A program made the translations under genes and the position numbers. This document shows, piece by piece, positions 42,270 through 51,355 of a stretch of DNA of 64,000 nt (positions within the stretch are counted from its first letter, which is position 1; the number at the start of each line of letters is the position of its first letter). A model generated the notes under the pieces. The model did not search any database, was not told where the DNA came from, and was given only the letters and a program-made list of their open reading frames with translations. This DNA is from Reinekea marinisedimentorum (GTDB lineage Bacteria; Pseudomonadota; Gammaproteobacteria; Pseudomonadales; Natronospirillaceae), in the NCBI RefSeq assembly GCF_004341165.1, contig NZ_SLZR01000006.1, positions 1 through 64,000 on the forward strand. Direction: 5' to 3'.

Positions 42270-43445
42270 ATGACACATTTTAATGAAAGACTACCCGAGT
42301 ACAAAAAAGTAGGTTTTCTGACCCGATTGTCTTGGCTAGGTAGAACTGGGAAAACTGATGGTGAACGTATCAGTGAATTTCCTCAGGTTAAATATAAATC
42401 AACCGCTATAGGTTTTGAGAAAATCAATGGGTTGCCTCATACACGTAACGCAATCCACAGTAAGGGTACTCACAATCTGCTCCACTCGATACAGTCCATA
42501 GGTGGTCAATCTTTAGTTAATAATACTCGATGTCATGAGTATTTAGCTTTGGATGACGGTGCTGATGCGATTGAAAACCAAAAAATATTACTTACTGATA
42601 AAAAGTCTTATGTTCGTCACAAGATTGATGAGTTAACAGATAATCTTATTGGTTATAAACCTTCTGTTTATGAGTTTCCAAATGCGCTAAAAATTGCATC
42701 GGTATGGTTTCAATTCTTAAGGATTATTACTGGATTGTTGGCTTTTGTAGTATATGGATTTATGTTAATTTTCGGATTTTTAGTTGATCTTCTTACTTTG
42801 GGTATGAGAGATGCGATTGGTAATTCTTTATTTTTTTTTACGAATCCTTTTATGTTTTACTGCTTCGCTCTACTACCTTTGTATTGGCTTGTCTTGAAAT
42901 TTCTTACCCATATTGGTGTGACTGATCTATTCGACCCGGCTTTTATCCCAGGATCAGCACTGCGTAGAGACTTAGGGGCTTTACGTACAATAAGTAAAAG
43001 AAAGGGCATTACTGAAATCCCGTTTGAAGAGTTGGAAGCGCGAACTACCACCATGTGGGACGGCGGTAACCGAGCGATGTGTAAGTTGTATTTGGCACAT
43101 AAATACAGTAAGGATGGCGTCGTCTATGGCGCACCTAATCAACAAGCATGGTATGTTGGTGTGCTGTGGGAATTTTTTCAGCACTTTATGGATGTATCCA
43201 GGCCATTGCCGGATGTTCCAGAATTTGAACCTTATCGGCACTTAGATCCGACTACACGAAAGTGGGATGAAGAGCATAACCGTCCAAGGTGGTTATGGCG
43301 TGATATGTCACAGGATGATTATCGGGCGCTTGTTGAAGAATCCATAGCGGCCGCACAAACCTATCCTTTTTTAAATCCTGATGCAGTCGAAGAAGAAAAT
43401 TGGAAACCCGCTGGCGAGGGTGACCACTGGTACCAACAAGGTTAG
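42270..43445 (+). CDS. Membrane protein, probable immunity factor of the MIX effector
   Basis: A 391-residue protein of unknown family with two hydrophobic spans near residues 150-175 and 188-212. A soluble C-terminal half is rich in Trp, Asp and Pro. It starts 8 bases after the effector stop with an AAGGG SD and shares its AT-rich composition. Immunity proteins against membrane-acting T6SS toxins are usually inner-membrane proteins encoded next to the toxin, so immunity is inferred. It could instead be a helper for effector insertion. Confidence 0.65.
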   Translation: MTHFNERLPEYKKVGFLTRLSWLGRTGKTDGERISEFPQVKYKSTAIGFEKINGLPHTRNAIHSKGTHNLLHSIQSIGGQSLVNNTRCHEYLALDDGADAIENQKILLTDKKSYVRHKIDELTDNLIGYKPSVYEFPNALKIASVWFQFLRIITGLLAFVVYGFMLIFGFLVDLLTLGMRDAIGNSLFFFTNPFMFYCFALLPLYWLVLKFLTHIGVTDLFDPAFIPGSALRRDLGALRTISKRKGITEIPFEELEARTTTMWDGGNRAMCKLYLAHKYSKDGVVYGAPNQQAWYVGVLWEFFQHFMDVSRPLPDVPEFEPYRHLDPTTRKWDEEHNRPRWLWRDMSQDDYRALVEESIAAAQTYPFLNPDAVEEENWKPAGEGDHWYQQG

Positions 43446-43538
43446 CGACTTCCTGCACACTTTCTAGAATGGATTTCTGTTAATATCGGTCTGTTAGTTT
43501 TACGAACTATAGATGCTGACAAAGGGAGTAAAGCCAGC

Positions 43539-44663
43539 ATGCTAACAGATCAAGATCGTCATAATTTAGATCGTCATCTTACTCAGGCAAGTCAACTATT
43601 TAAGCAGCGGTGCAGTGGTTGGCAGAGCGGTATGAGCACCAAGCAGGCCTACAGTATCGAACAGCGCCTGTTCCCCAGTATTCAGGTTTTATCTAACCAT
43701 GCAGAAGAGCTGTTCGTTGATAGCTGGCCGGGCGCGCCCTGGCAATTAAAAGTAGCTATCATTGCGGCTATTCGCTGTGAAGATGTGGCTGTTTTTAACT
43801 CCGCTTTGGATGTGCTGGCTGAGAATATAAGCGCTGACGAGACTCAGGAATTTTCTCAATTGTTGTGGTTGGCAATGCCTTGTGAAATCAGTAAAGAGAA
43901 GTTACAAGCGCTGACAGATCATCCTTTATTGAATCATTTTAGCGAATCTGAGTTTTCAAAATTGTTGTGGCCTGAAGAAACTATTCGCAAACTGGTGGGT
44001 CATTTAGGTATTTCTCTTCCCTATTGGTTGGAAGAATCAGACCAGCTCAAGTACTCTGAGCGTTCGGTGGTCTTACGTGATCTTATTCAACAAAAGCCGC
44101 ATGCTTCCCGGCAACTTATGGACTGGTTGGAAGGCTCTCAATCCGACGCTGACGAATGGCAATGGCTTACCCTTACCGAAGATGACGTTGCGACTGAACT
44201 CTATTTCAAACATTGTCTGCAAAACCCCGCGCACTTAACGGCTGCTTCGTATCGTGGAACAGCGAACTTCCTTGGCCGTTTGACTCAGTGTTTTTTAATC
44301 TCTGCTCAGGCTGAGAGTGCAGCCTATGCAGTCGAAAATATCTTGGGTGTTTCAGTTGAGTGGAAACACAGTATGACTGATGCAAAAACCGGTGAGCCCA
44401 TCAGTAGCTCACCACTGCAGCCTGTCATGCCTGTTGATATAAATGCTGGAAACCGCTTGCAGCTCGGTGGTCGATGTTCAACAGCTCTGACCCTCGCAGA
44501 TTGGTTGCTTGATCAACCTTCAGCCCTTCAAACGTTGGGCTGGTATCACCTTGGGCAGGCCTTAGGGCGAGCAATTCCTGATTACTCACACCACTGGGTT
44601 ACCAACCAGTGGCAGTTCTTACAAACAAACATTGATGTGCCCGAGGTTATACATGAAGTTTGA
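43539..44663 (+). CDS. T6SS cargo-cluster protein of unknown function (helical-repeat-like)
   Basis: A 374-residue soluble protein that looks largely alpha-helical, with several A-I-x-x-A-I/L-x-x-E-D patterns like HEAT-type repeats in the first half. I do not recognise a catalytic motif. It follows the MIX effector-immunity pair by 93 bases, with a GGGAG SD. Its last 11 bases overlap the DUF2169 start. With the next two genes it forms a set often seen near DUF4150/DUF2169 proteins in T6SS clusters, so a role in cargo handling is likely but unproved. Confidence 0.5.
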   Translation: MLTDQDRHNLDRHLTQASQLFKQRCSGWQSGMSTKQAYSIEQRLFPSIQVLSNHAEELFVDSWPGAPWQLKVAIIAAIRCEDVAVFNSALDVLAENISADETQEFSQLLWLAMPCEISKEKLQALTDHPLLNHFSESEFSKLLWPEETIRKLVGHLGISLPYWLEESDQLKYSERSVVLRDLIQQKPHASRQLMDWLEGSQSDADEWQWLTLTEDDVATELYFKHCLQNPAHLTAASYRGTANFLGRLTQCFLISAQAESAAYAVENILGVSVEWKHSMTDAKTGEPISSSPLQPVMPVDINAGNRLQLGGRCSTALTLADWLLDQPSALQTLGWYHLGQALGRAIPDYSHHWVTNQWQFLQTNIDVPEVIHEV

Positions 44664-45684
44664 TAACTTTAGCTCTTGGGATGCTGCATTAATCCCCGGC
44701 TGGGGCAAAAACCGTAATTCTCAAATGACCTGCGCAATTAAAGTTGGTTTTTGTTGGGATGAAGCCGGCACGTTGACACCTGTTAGTGCAAGCGATTGCC
44801 CTATTAATTATGCCGATGAGTATTACGATGATGATGCGGAAGGCAGGTCAGTTGAGAATGCGTCGGATATTGTTCCATTTAAACAAGGTTTTGAATGGTT
44901 GTTGAAAGGGTCGCTTGTGCCTGTGCCGGGTATAAAGCAGCAGCCTTTAGTCGTTGAGTTTTTACACTCAGAGTTCACAGCGAAAAAAACCATTGTCGCA
45001 ACGGGCAAGCGATACTGGAAAAAGAGTTTCTTTGGCACCATTGCCAGCGAAGCTGAGCCGCTGACCCCACAGCCCATCTGTTACGAGCAATCCTTTGGTG
45101 GCAGGTTTGTTGAAGAGGGTGATAATAAATCAATTATTTATGATGAAAACCCGGTCGGCACTGGCTATGTAAAAGCACGCCAACATAAAAGTGAGCCCGT
45201 TTACCTGCCGACCTTTGAGTATCAGCCCATTCTGAAAAGCACCAAAGAAACTCCAAAGCCCGCAGGTTTCAACTCTATTAGTATGACCTGGTCGCCTCGA
45301 TTTGAAATGTTTGAACAAACAGATGCCGAAGCTGCGGTAGAAGGCTTATGCCCGTACAAAGGTCTTCCGCCAGAAACTTTATATAACAGCGCACCGGAAG
45401 ATCAGCAGTTTGAGAAGGCAATCCCCTATGGCTCGCTGGTCAAACTCAGCGGCTTTCAGCAGCAGAGCATCACGCTTAAATTACCGCAAGCTGCGCCGGC
45501 CATTGAGTTGCTTAAGGTCGATGGCAGTAAGGTTGAGAAGTTAACGCCTGCTTTAGATACATTGTTGATAGATACGGATAAGCAGCTGCTGGCTTTGGTG
45601 TATCGCATCGGGCTCGATTGGCATCCGTTGAGCGGCCCTCACAGTCAAATTGTGTTAAAAGATGGAGGGCAGGAAAATGCATGA
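44653..45684 (+). CDS. DUF2169 T6SS adaptor-like protein
   Basis: A DUF2169 protein of about 343 residues with the family start (AALIPGWGKNRNSQMTCAIK), P-L-V-V-E-F and the G-K-R-Y-W-K-K segment in the first half, and C-Y-E-Q-S-F-G-G. DUF2169 proteins have been associated with loading of T6SS effectors, for example beside Tde2 in Agrobacterium. An earlier ATG at 44632 is in frame, but ATG 44653 follows GAGGTT. It overlaps both neighbours, so the three genes are coupled. The likely cargo is the MIX effector or its PAAR-like partner. Confidence 0.82.
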   Translation: MKFDNFSSWDAALIPGWGKNRNSQMTCAIKVGFCWDEAGTLTPVSASDCPINYADEYYDDDAEGRSVENASDIVPFKQGFEWLLKGSLVPVPGIKQQPLVVEFLHSEFTAKKTIVATGKRYWKKSFFGTIASEAEPLTPQPICYEQSFGGRFVEEGDNKSIIYDENPVGTGYVKARQHKSEPVYLPTFEYQPILKSTKETPKPAGFNSISMTWSPRFEMFEQTDAEAAVEGLCPYKGLPPETLYNSAPEDQQFEKAIPYGSLVKLSGFQQQSITLKLPQAAPAIELLKVDGSKVEKLTPALDTLLIDTDKQLLALVYRIGLDWHPLSGPHSQIVLKDGGQENA

Positions 45685-46633
45685 CCTCAGCTCACTAAGC
45701 CGGTATCGATGCATTGGCGGATGCCTGACATTAGGCGGGGTCGATACTCCAGAGATAGCGTTAGCGAATTTACTCGCAGGCATTTCTCATCGCCAGCCGC
45801 AGGAAAAGAAAGTCGTTATAAATGGCGAGAGTCTTGAAAAAATCATTGCTGTACCGGCAGTACCTATGGCGATTGATGACGAAAGCGCGCGCCAATTCGT
45901 ACTGATTGAGGACTTAATTACCAAAGTAAAAAACTTAGAAACACCCGAAGGTAAGCGCGGCTTGGTATTGAGTGGTAGGTTGTCAACTCAGCTTTCCAAT
46001 ACCATTAAAAATCAATTCAACGGGTTGTTTGAGGCGATTCAGGTAGCGCCGATGGTCTCTGCGTCTTTGGATGCAATAGCAGAAACCTGTGAAAATCAGG
46101 AGATTGATCACTGGCTTTGGATCAGTGTTCATGCCGGTTGCTCAGCCCGAGCTATTGCGGCTTTGAGAGGTGATATTGCAACAAACCTGACCAGTGAGTG
46201 CCCGGCACCCGCAGATGCTGCGGTCGGCATTTGGTTGAGTGCTCAGCCCGGAAAACACAATCATGTAGGAAGAGAGCTCGAGTTGTATGCAGATGACCCA
46301 CTGGCTGGAAAGACAGACGCATTAGCTAAGTTATTGGTGAATACGCCAAATATTGAGCGCAGTGTGCTTATCCATAACCTGTCGGCATCTGCAAAGGGAA
46401 GTATCGAATTGTATAGACTGGAGCAGGCGCTCGATGAGAAACGGACAGAGTATGAAGACGTGAGCTGGGCTAATAATATCCCGCCACGCTTTAACTTAAG
46501 TACCGTTTTTGGTGACACTGGAGTATGCAGTTTGCCATTGATGATGTTGTTTCAGCATTACTGGTGCTCAGATGAACCCGTAAAGATAATAGCGGCCGAA
46601 AGCCAATGGCGGATGAGTTGGCTAATCGAGTAG
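45677..46633 (+). CDS. Thiolase-fold-like T6SS cargo-cluster protein
   Basis: A 318-residue protein at the end of the T6SS operon. Its C-terminal FGDTGVCSLPLMMLF resembles a conserved glycine loop of ketosynthase/thiolase-fold proteins, but no obvious Cys-His-His catalytic set is visible. A non-enzymatic adaptor or a degenerate condensing enzyme are both possible. The ATG at 45677 (GGAGG SD 8 bases away) overlaps the DUF2169 stop by 8 bases. The fold call is tentative. Confidence 0.45.
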   Translation: MHDLSSLSRYRCIGGCLTLGGVDTPEIALANLLAGISHRQPQEKKVVINGESLEKIIAVPAVPMAIDDESARQFVLIEDLITKVKNLETPEGKRGLVLSGRLSTQLSNTIKNQFNGLFEAIQVAPMVSASLDAIAETCENQEIDHWLWISVHAGCSARAIAALRGDIATNLTSECPAPADAAVGIWLSAQPGKHNHVGRELELYADDPLAGKTDALAKLLVNTPNIERSVLIHNLSASAKGSIELYRLEQALDEKRTEYEDVSWANNIPPRFNLSTVFGDTGVCSLPLMMLFQHYWCSDEPVKIIAAESQWRMSWLIE

Positions 46634-46662
46634 CTGCATTATGCTTGTGTTCAGCGTACAAA

Positions 46663-46684
46663 AAAGCCGGCAATTGCCGGCTTT
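46663..46684 (-). terminator. Intrinsic terminator of pntAB
   Basis: A perfect palindrome around AAAGCCGGC lies between the convergent T6SS and pntB ends. On the minus strand it is followed by a run of T residues, so it most probably ends pntAB. On the plus strand only a short T-run follows, giving a weaker terminator for the T6SS operon. Confidence 0.85.
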
Positions 46685-46705
46685 GTTGTAATTCAGACAG
46701 GCAGT

Positions 46706-48133
46706 TTAAACCTTAGAAACCAACGCCTGAACGCTTTCTTTCGCATCACCAAACAGCATGGCTGAGTTCTCTTTAAAGAACAGCGGGTTCTGAACACCCG
46801 CATAGCCAGTCGCCATTGAACGCTTCAGCACGATGCACTTCTTGGCTTTCCAAACTTCCAGTACTGGCATGCCAGCGATAGGGGAGTTTGGTTTTTCGAT
46901 CGCATCCGGGTTTACGATGTCGTTCGCACCAATCACCATAACAACGTCTGTTTCTGGCATGTCGTCGTTGATTTCGTCCATTTCCAGAACGATGTCATAC
47001 GGTACGTTAGCTTCAGCCAGCAGTACGTTCATGTGGCCAGGTAAGCGGCCGGCAACCGGGTGAATAGCAAAGCGAACTTCTTTGCCTTCTTTGCGCAGTT
47101 TTTCAGTCAGCTCGGCCACAGCCTGCTGTGCTTTGGCAACAGCCATACCGAAGCCTGGCGTGATGATGATGCTATCTGCATCTTTCAGCAGTTCTGCAGC
47201 TTCGTCATGGTTGATAGAAACGGCTTCACCGTATTCTTCGTCTTCCGCCGCAGCGCTGCCGCCGTCACTACCAAAGCCGCCCAGAATAACGCTGATGAAC
47301 GAGCGGTTCATCGCCTTACACATAATGTAAGAAAGAATCGCACCGGAAGAGCCCACCAGAGCACCGGTGATGATCAGTAGGTCGTTACCCAGCATAAAGC
47401 CGGTCGCAGCAGCGGCCCAACCGGAGTAGCTGTTCAGCATGGAAACAACAACCGGCATGTCGGCACCACCAATAGCTGCAACCAGGTGAATACCCAGCAA
47501 GCCAGCGATAATGGTCATCAGAAGCAACAGTACAATCGCCAGAGCTCCGTGTGGGTGACCCACAAAGATGAACAGCATGATCAGCGAGGCCGCCAGAGCA
47601 ATAATGTTCAGACCATGACGGAATGGCAGCATAAGTGGCTTACCAGAGATAGAGCCTTGCAGCTTACCCCAGGCAACCCATGAGCCAGTCAGTGTGATAG
47701 CGCCAATGAAGATGCCCAGGAAAATCTCAACGTTGTGAATAGCCGCTTCAGCACCGTTGTGTGCGCCCATGTGTTCTGCCGCCTGAGCGACAACACCATA
47801 ACTGGCTTCGGCACTTAAGTGACCACCCCAGCCGATTAACACCGCTGCTAAGCCTACAAAGCTGTGCAGCATGGCAACCAGCTGTGGCATTTCAGTCATT
47901 TCTACGCGGGAAGCCAATCGCAGGCCAATCGCACCACCGATAACAATCATTGGGATCAGCAAAACATAAGATTTAACCTCTGGCGCAGCGATGGTTGCGA
48001 TAATGGCAATCGCCATACCGACCATGCCGTACAGGTTACCGCGACGAGCGGTTTCCTGAGAGCTTAAGCCGCTCAGAGATAAAATAAAGAAAACACCAGC
48101 CAGTAAGTAGGCCATTGAAAGTAAACCAGTCAT
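46706..48133 (-). CDS. pntB: NAD(P) transhydrogenase subunit beta
   Basis: A 475-residue PntB, the membrane subunit of proton-translocating transhydrogenase, which reduces NADP+ with NADH driven by proton re-entry. About eight to nine transmembrane helices fill the first 270 residues. The C-terminal NADPH-binding domain has the [10 protein letters not shown] (near 329-338) and [19 protein letters not shown] segments. It begins 2 bases after pntA. Length and motifs are complete. Confidence 0.96.
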   Translation of the reverse strand: MTGLLSMAYLLAGVFFILSLSGLSSQETARRGNLYGMVGMAIAIIATIAAPEVKSYVLLIPMIVIGGAIGLRLASRVEMTEMPQLVAMLHSFVGLAAVLIGWGGHLSAEASYGVVAQAAEHMGAHNGAEAAIHNVEIFLGIFIGAITLTGSWVAWGKLQGSISGKPLMLPFRHGLNIIALAASLIMLFIFVGHPHGALAIVLLLLMTIIAGLLGIHLVAAIGGADMPVVVSMLNSYSGWAAAATGFMLGNDLLIITGALVGSSGAILSYIMCKAMNRSFISVILGGFGSDGGSAAAEDEEYGEAVSINHDEAAELLKDADSIIITPGFGMAVAKAQQAVAELTEKLRKEGKEVRFAIHPVAGRLPGHMNVLLAEANVPYDIVLEMDEINDDMPETDVVMVIGANDIVNPDAIEKPNSPIAGMPVLEVWKAKKCIVLKRSMATGYAGVQNPLFFKENSAMLFGDAKESVQALVSKV

Positions 48134-48135
48134 TC

Positions 48136-49707
48136 TTAGCCCTCCTTACGGAACATGTTGAGCATGCGACGCGTTACTGCGAAGCCGCCGCCAATATTAA
48201 TACTTGCCACCAGAATACCGATGGCTGCCAATGCTGTAACCAACGCTGAGCCGCTACCGGAAACCTGAAGCAGCGAGCCAATAATCACAATACCGGAAAT
48301 CGCATTGGTAACCGCCATTAACGGCGTATGCAGCGAGTGACTGACGTTCCAGATAACCTGCCAGCCAATAAAGATAGAAAGTACAAATACGGTGAAGTGA
48401 CCCACAAAGTCTGCCGGTGCAACTTTACCCAAGCCTAAAAGCAGAGCACCGGCGATCAGCCAGTACAGAGCAATCGGCTGTGCCTTAGCCTTTTTCGGTT
48501 CTGCTTCAACAACCGGCTCCGGTTGCTTCTTCGGCTGTTGCGGTGCTGCAGAAAGCTTCGGTGGCGGTGGTGGCCAAAGAATTTCTTTTTCGTGAACCAC
48601 TGTGCAACCACGGGTAATTTCATCTTCAAGGTTGAAGTTCAGCTTGCCGTCTTTTGCTTCGCACAGGTGCTCAAACAAACGCAAAATGTTGTTTGAAAGC
48701 AGGGTAGATGCCTGGTTTGCAGCGCGTGCAGCCAGGTTGGTGTAGCCCACAACTTTAACATCGTGCGCGGTAACCACTTCATCTTTAACGGTGCAGTCAC
48801 AGTTACCGCCGTTTGGTGAGGCAAGGTCCACAATCACAGACCCCGGCTTCATGGCTTTAACCATGTCTTCGGTAATCAGCTTAGGTGCTGGCTTACCCGG
48901 AATTAGAGCGGTGGTGATGATGATGTCTACTTCTTTAGCCTGTTCCATGAACAGGGCCATTTCCGCTTCAATAAACTCTTTCGACATCTCTTTGGCGTAG
49001 CCGCCAGCGCCAGCACCGTCTTCTTCAAGCTCAACGGTCAGGAATTCGCCACCCATGGATTGAACCTGCTCTTTCACTTCCATACGGGTATCGAATGCGC
49101 GAACAATAGCACCCAGGCTTTTTGCAGCACCAATGGCAGCCAACCCGGCTACACCGGCGCCGATCACCAATACCTTGGCTGGCGGAATCTTACCGGCCGC
49201 AGTCACCTGGCCGGTAAAGAAACGGCCAAAGTTATGAGCCGCTTCAACAACCGCACGGTAACCGGCGATGTTGGCCATAGAACTGAGGATATCCATCTTT
49301 TGCGCACGGGAAATACGTGGAATGGATTCCAGTGAAATAGCGCTCATGCCTTTCGCTTGCAGCGCATCCAGCAGGTCAGCGTTTTGCGCCGGTGCCAGGA
49401 ACGAAATCCAGGTTTTGCCTTCGCCCAGCATTTCCAGTTCGCCCTTGCCTGTTGCAGGGTGAGTTTCTTCCGGGCGATTGATTTTTAACAGTACGTCAGC
49501 AGAGGCATATAGCTTGGCAACGTCGGCTTCAATAGTCGCGCCAGCGTCGATGTAATCTTGATCAGAAAATTGGGACTGAGCACCAGCTCCCTTCTCAACG
49601 GTAATATTGAAGCCCAGACCTACGAGCTTCTTCGTGGTATCGGGACTCACGGGAACCCGCGTTTCCCCGGCAGTGGTGTCAATTGGCACTGCAATATTCA
49701 GTGTCAT
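48136..49707 (-). CDS. pntA: NAD(P) transhydrogenase subunit alpha
   Basis: A 523-residue PntA. The N-terminal NAD(H)-binding domain has the Rossmann GAGVAGLAA motif (about 173-181), and the mobile loop follows later. A charged Pro/Lys-rich linker (about 390-420) leads to four transmembrane helices near the C-terminus. With PntB it makes NADPH. The 300 bases upstream (49708-50004) hold no gene and presumably carry the promoter; I see no clear known operator there. Confidence 0.96.
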   Translation of the reverse strand: MTLNIAVPIDTTAGETRVPVSPDTTKKLVGLGFNITVEKGAGAQSQFSDQDYIDAGATIEADVAKLYASADVLLKINRPEETHPATGKGELEMLGEGKTWISFLAPAQNADLLDALQAKGMSAISLESIPRISRAQKMDILSSMANIAGYRAVVEAAHNFGRFFTGQVTAAGKIPPAKVLVIGAGVAGLAAIGAAKSLGAIVRAFDTRMEVKEQVQSMGGEFLTVELEEDGAGAGGYAKEMSKEFIEAEMALFMEQAKEVDIIITTALIPGKPAPKLITEDMVKAMKPGSVIVDLASPNGGNCDCTVKDEVVTAHDVKVVGYTNLAARAANQASTLLSNNILRLFEHLCEAKDGKLNFNLEDEITRGCTVVHEKEILWPPPPPKLSAAPQQPKKQPEPVVEAEPKKAKAQPIALYWLIAGALLLGLGKVAPADFVGHFTVFVLSIFIGWQVIWNVSHSLHTPLMAVTNAISGIVIIGSLLQVSGSGSALVTALAAIGILVASINIGGGFAVTRRMLNMFRKEG

Positions 49708-50028
49708 ACTGATCTAAACCTCTCTTGTGTTGAATTTAGTGCGATAAAAGTCAGTCGCGTAGTAAACCTGCGGAGTTTGAACTCCTCGTTGCTATAGATC
49801 AATAATATTGTGACCAACTTAAGTCATTTTTTGCAACGTAGCGGTTTAGCCCAGTAAACATAGGGGGCTTGTTGTTTTAGAGGATAGAAAATCAGTTGTT
49901 CCAAAGATTCAAGAAGAGACGAAAAGCCAGTATTTATGTTCCAGTGTTTGAAAATGAATAGCTGCATTAATTAACCCCACAAATTACAATGTATTTCTGA
50001 ACAGTTGTATATAAATGTGGAGTATCAG

Positions 50029-50616
50029 TTGTCTGTATCAACGCAAATCCCAGCCGGCTGGGAGCCCTTTGGCAATCGTTTTAGCCGGTGGTTTGGCCGT
50101 ACGGCGCTTAAGCTTACGGGCTGGAAGATAGAAGGGCAGCTGCCTAATGAAAGCAAGCTGATGTTTGCTGTAGCACCTCATACCAGCAATCTCGATTTCT
50201 TTATTGGTTTGATGGTGATGTTTCAAATTGGCTTTAAGGTCAATTGGATAGCCAAGCACTCTCTGTTTAAGTGGCCTATTAAGGGGCTGCTTGAACACTG
50301 GGGCGGTATTCCGGTGTATCGGCATGCCCCAAAAGGCTTTGTCGATCAAGTGGTCGATCAGTTTAATTCACACGAAAAGCTTCACATTGCTGTGGCACCG
50401 GAAGGTACCCGTTCGAAAGTGGGCAAATTCAAAACCGGGTTCCTGCGCATTGCTCAGGGTGCCGCGATTCCGGTTTTGCGGGTCGGGTTTGATTACAAGC
50501 GCAAAACGGTAGTATTCGGCGATCTGTTTTACCCGACGGGCGATATGGAAGCCGACGAACGCGCCTGCTACCAGTATCATCAGCGGTTCACCGCCAAAGC
50601 TCCCGACTTATATTAG
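50029..50616 (+). CDS. PlsC-like 1-acylglycerol-phosphate acyltransferase family protein
   Basis: A protein of about 195 residues of the PlsC family, which moves acyl groups onto glycerol or lipid backbones at the inner membrane. It has the catalytic H-x4-D in APHTSNLDF, the G-G-I-P-V-Y-R segment and PEGTRSK. The annotated span could begin at TTG 50005, but TTG 50029 has GGAG six bases upstream and begins SVSTQIPAGW. The real acceptor is unknown. The small, single-domain members are often annotated only at family level. Confidence 0.82.
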   Translation: MSVSTQIPAGWEPFGNRFSRWFGRTALKLTGWKIEGQLPNESKLMFAVAPHTSNLDFFIGLMVMFQIGFKVNWIAKHSLFKWPIKGLLEHWGGIPVYRHAPKGFVDQVVDQFNSHEKLHIAVAPEGTRSKVGKFKTGFLRIAQGAAIPVLRVGFDYKRKTVVFGDLFYPTGDMEADERACYQYHQRFTAKAPDLY

Positions 50617-50640
50617 CTTTTTCTTTGTTGCATAGCTGAC

Positions 50641-50690
50641 AACAAACCCGGCAAGCCGATGTACGGCTGTTGGGTTTGTTTCTGCTTTAT
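50641..50690 (+). terminator. Intrinsic terminator after the acyltransferase gene
   Basis: AACAAACCC pairs with GGGTTTGTT, with an inner AGCCG/CGGCT pair, followed by a T-rich stretch. It lies 24 bases after the stop codon. Confidence 0.75.
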
Positions 50691-50803
50691 GTTTCTGAAA
50701 GCCTATGTTCACTGGGCTACGCTCAATTCACATAAGATTGATTCGCTGGCTTAATGCTTGCAATTGCTGCTTACGAGATACTAAAAGTGAGGAGTGATAG
50801 TGC

Positions 50804-51325
50804 ATGGCTAAGATAGGCGTTTTTGTTGGAACCGCAGGTGGAACATCGATGAAGGTTGTCGATGCTCTGGTTAACGAGTTCGAAATTGATGAGTCTGACA
50901 TCATTAATATGGAAGATGATTTCGGTGAACTCGATGACCTGCTCGAATACGATGTTCTGTTTCTGGGGAGTTCTACCTGGGGGCAGGGAGACCCTCACTT
51001 TTCCTGGGTAGATGCCTTACTCGATATGGAAACCGGTGAGTTTGATTTCAGCGGTAAAAAGGTCGCCTTTTTCGGTGCCGGTGATTGCAAAAAGCACGCA
51101 GAAAACTTTTGCAGTGCGTTAGGTAAGCTGTATAAATCCTTCACTGGAGCCGGTGCCAGCGCTGTAGGTTTTGTTCCTAAAAGCCTGTACAACTACGAGT
51201 TTTCTTTGGCTGAGGTGGGTGAGCAGTGGTGTGGCTGCGGTATTGATGAAATTAATGAAGCCGATAAAACCGAGCAGCGAATCAATGAGTGGATTGGAGC
51301 GGTGAAAGGTTCATTAACTGCCTGA
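50804..51325 (+). CDS. Flavodoxin
   Basis: A 173-residue long-chain flavodoxin. The FMN-phosphate loop is GTAGGTS near residue 10 (normally T-x-T-G-x-T), followed by SSTWGQGDPHFSW (about 57-69) for the isoalloxazine ring. The length and the 20-residue insertion typical of FldA-type proteins are present. Flavodoxins carry single electrons for radical SAM enzymes and others. Which FldA-like paralogue it is cannot be decided here. It is monocistronic and convergent with the patatin gene. Confidence 0.87.
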   Translation: MAKIGVFVGTAGGTSMKVVDALVNEFEIDESDIINMEDDFGELDDLLEYDVLFLGSSTWGQGDPHFSWVDALLDMETGEFDFSGKKVAFFGAGDCKKHAENFCSALGKLYKSFTGAGASAVGFVPKSLYNYEFSLAEVGEQWCGCGIDEINEADKTEQRINEWIGAVKGSLTA

Positions 51326-51334
51326 TGATCCCCG

Positions 51335-51355
51335 GGGCAAGCTTATAGCTTGCCC
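51335..51355. terminator. Convergent stem-loop between flavodoxin and patatin genes
   Basis: GGGCAAGCT pairs with AGCTTGCCC around a 3-base loop. It covers the stop codon of the patatin gene. There is no long T-run on either side, so it is a probable shared terminator of moderate strength. Confidence 0.5.
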
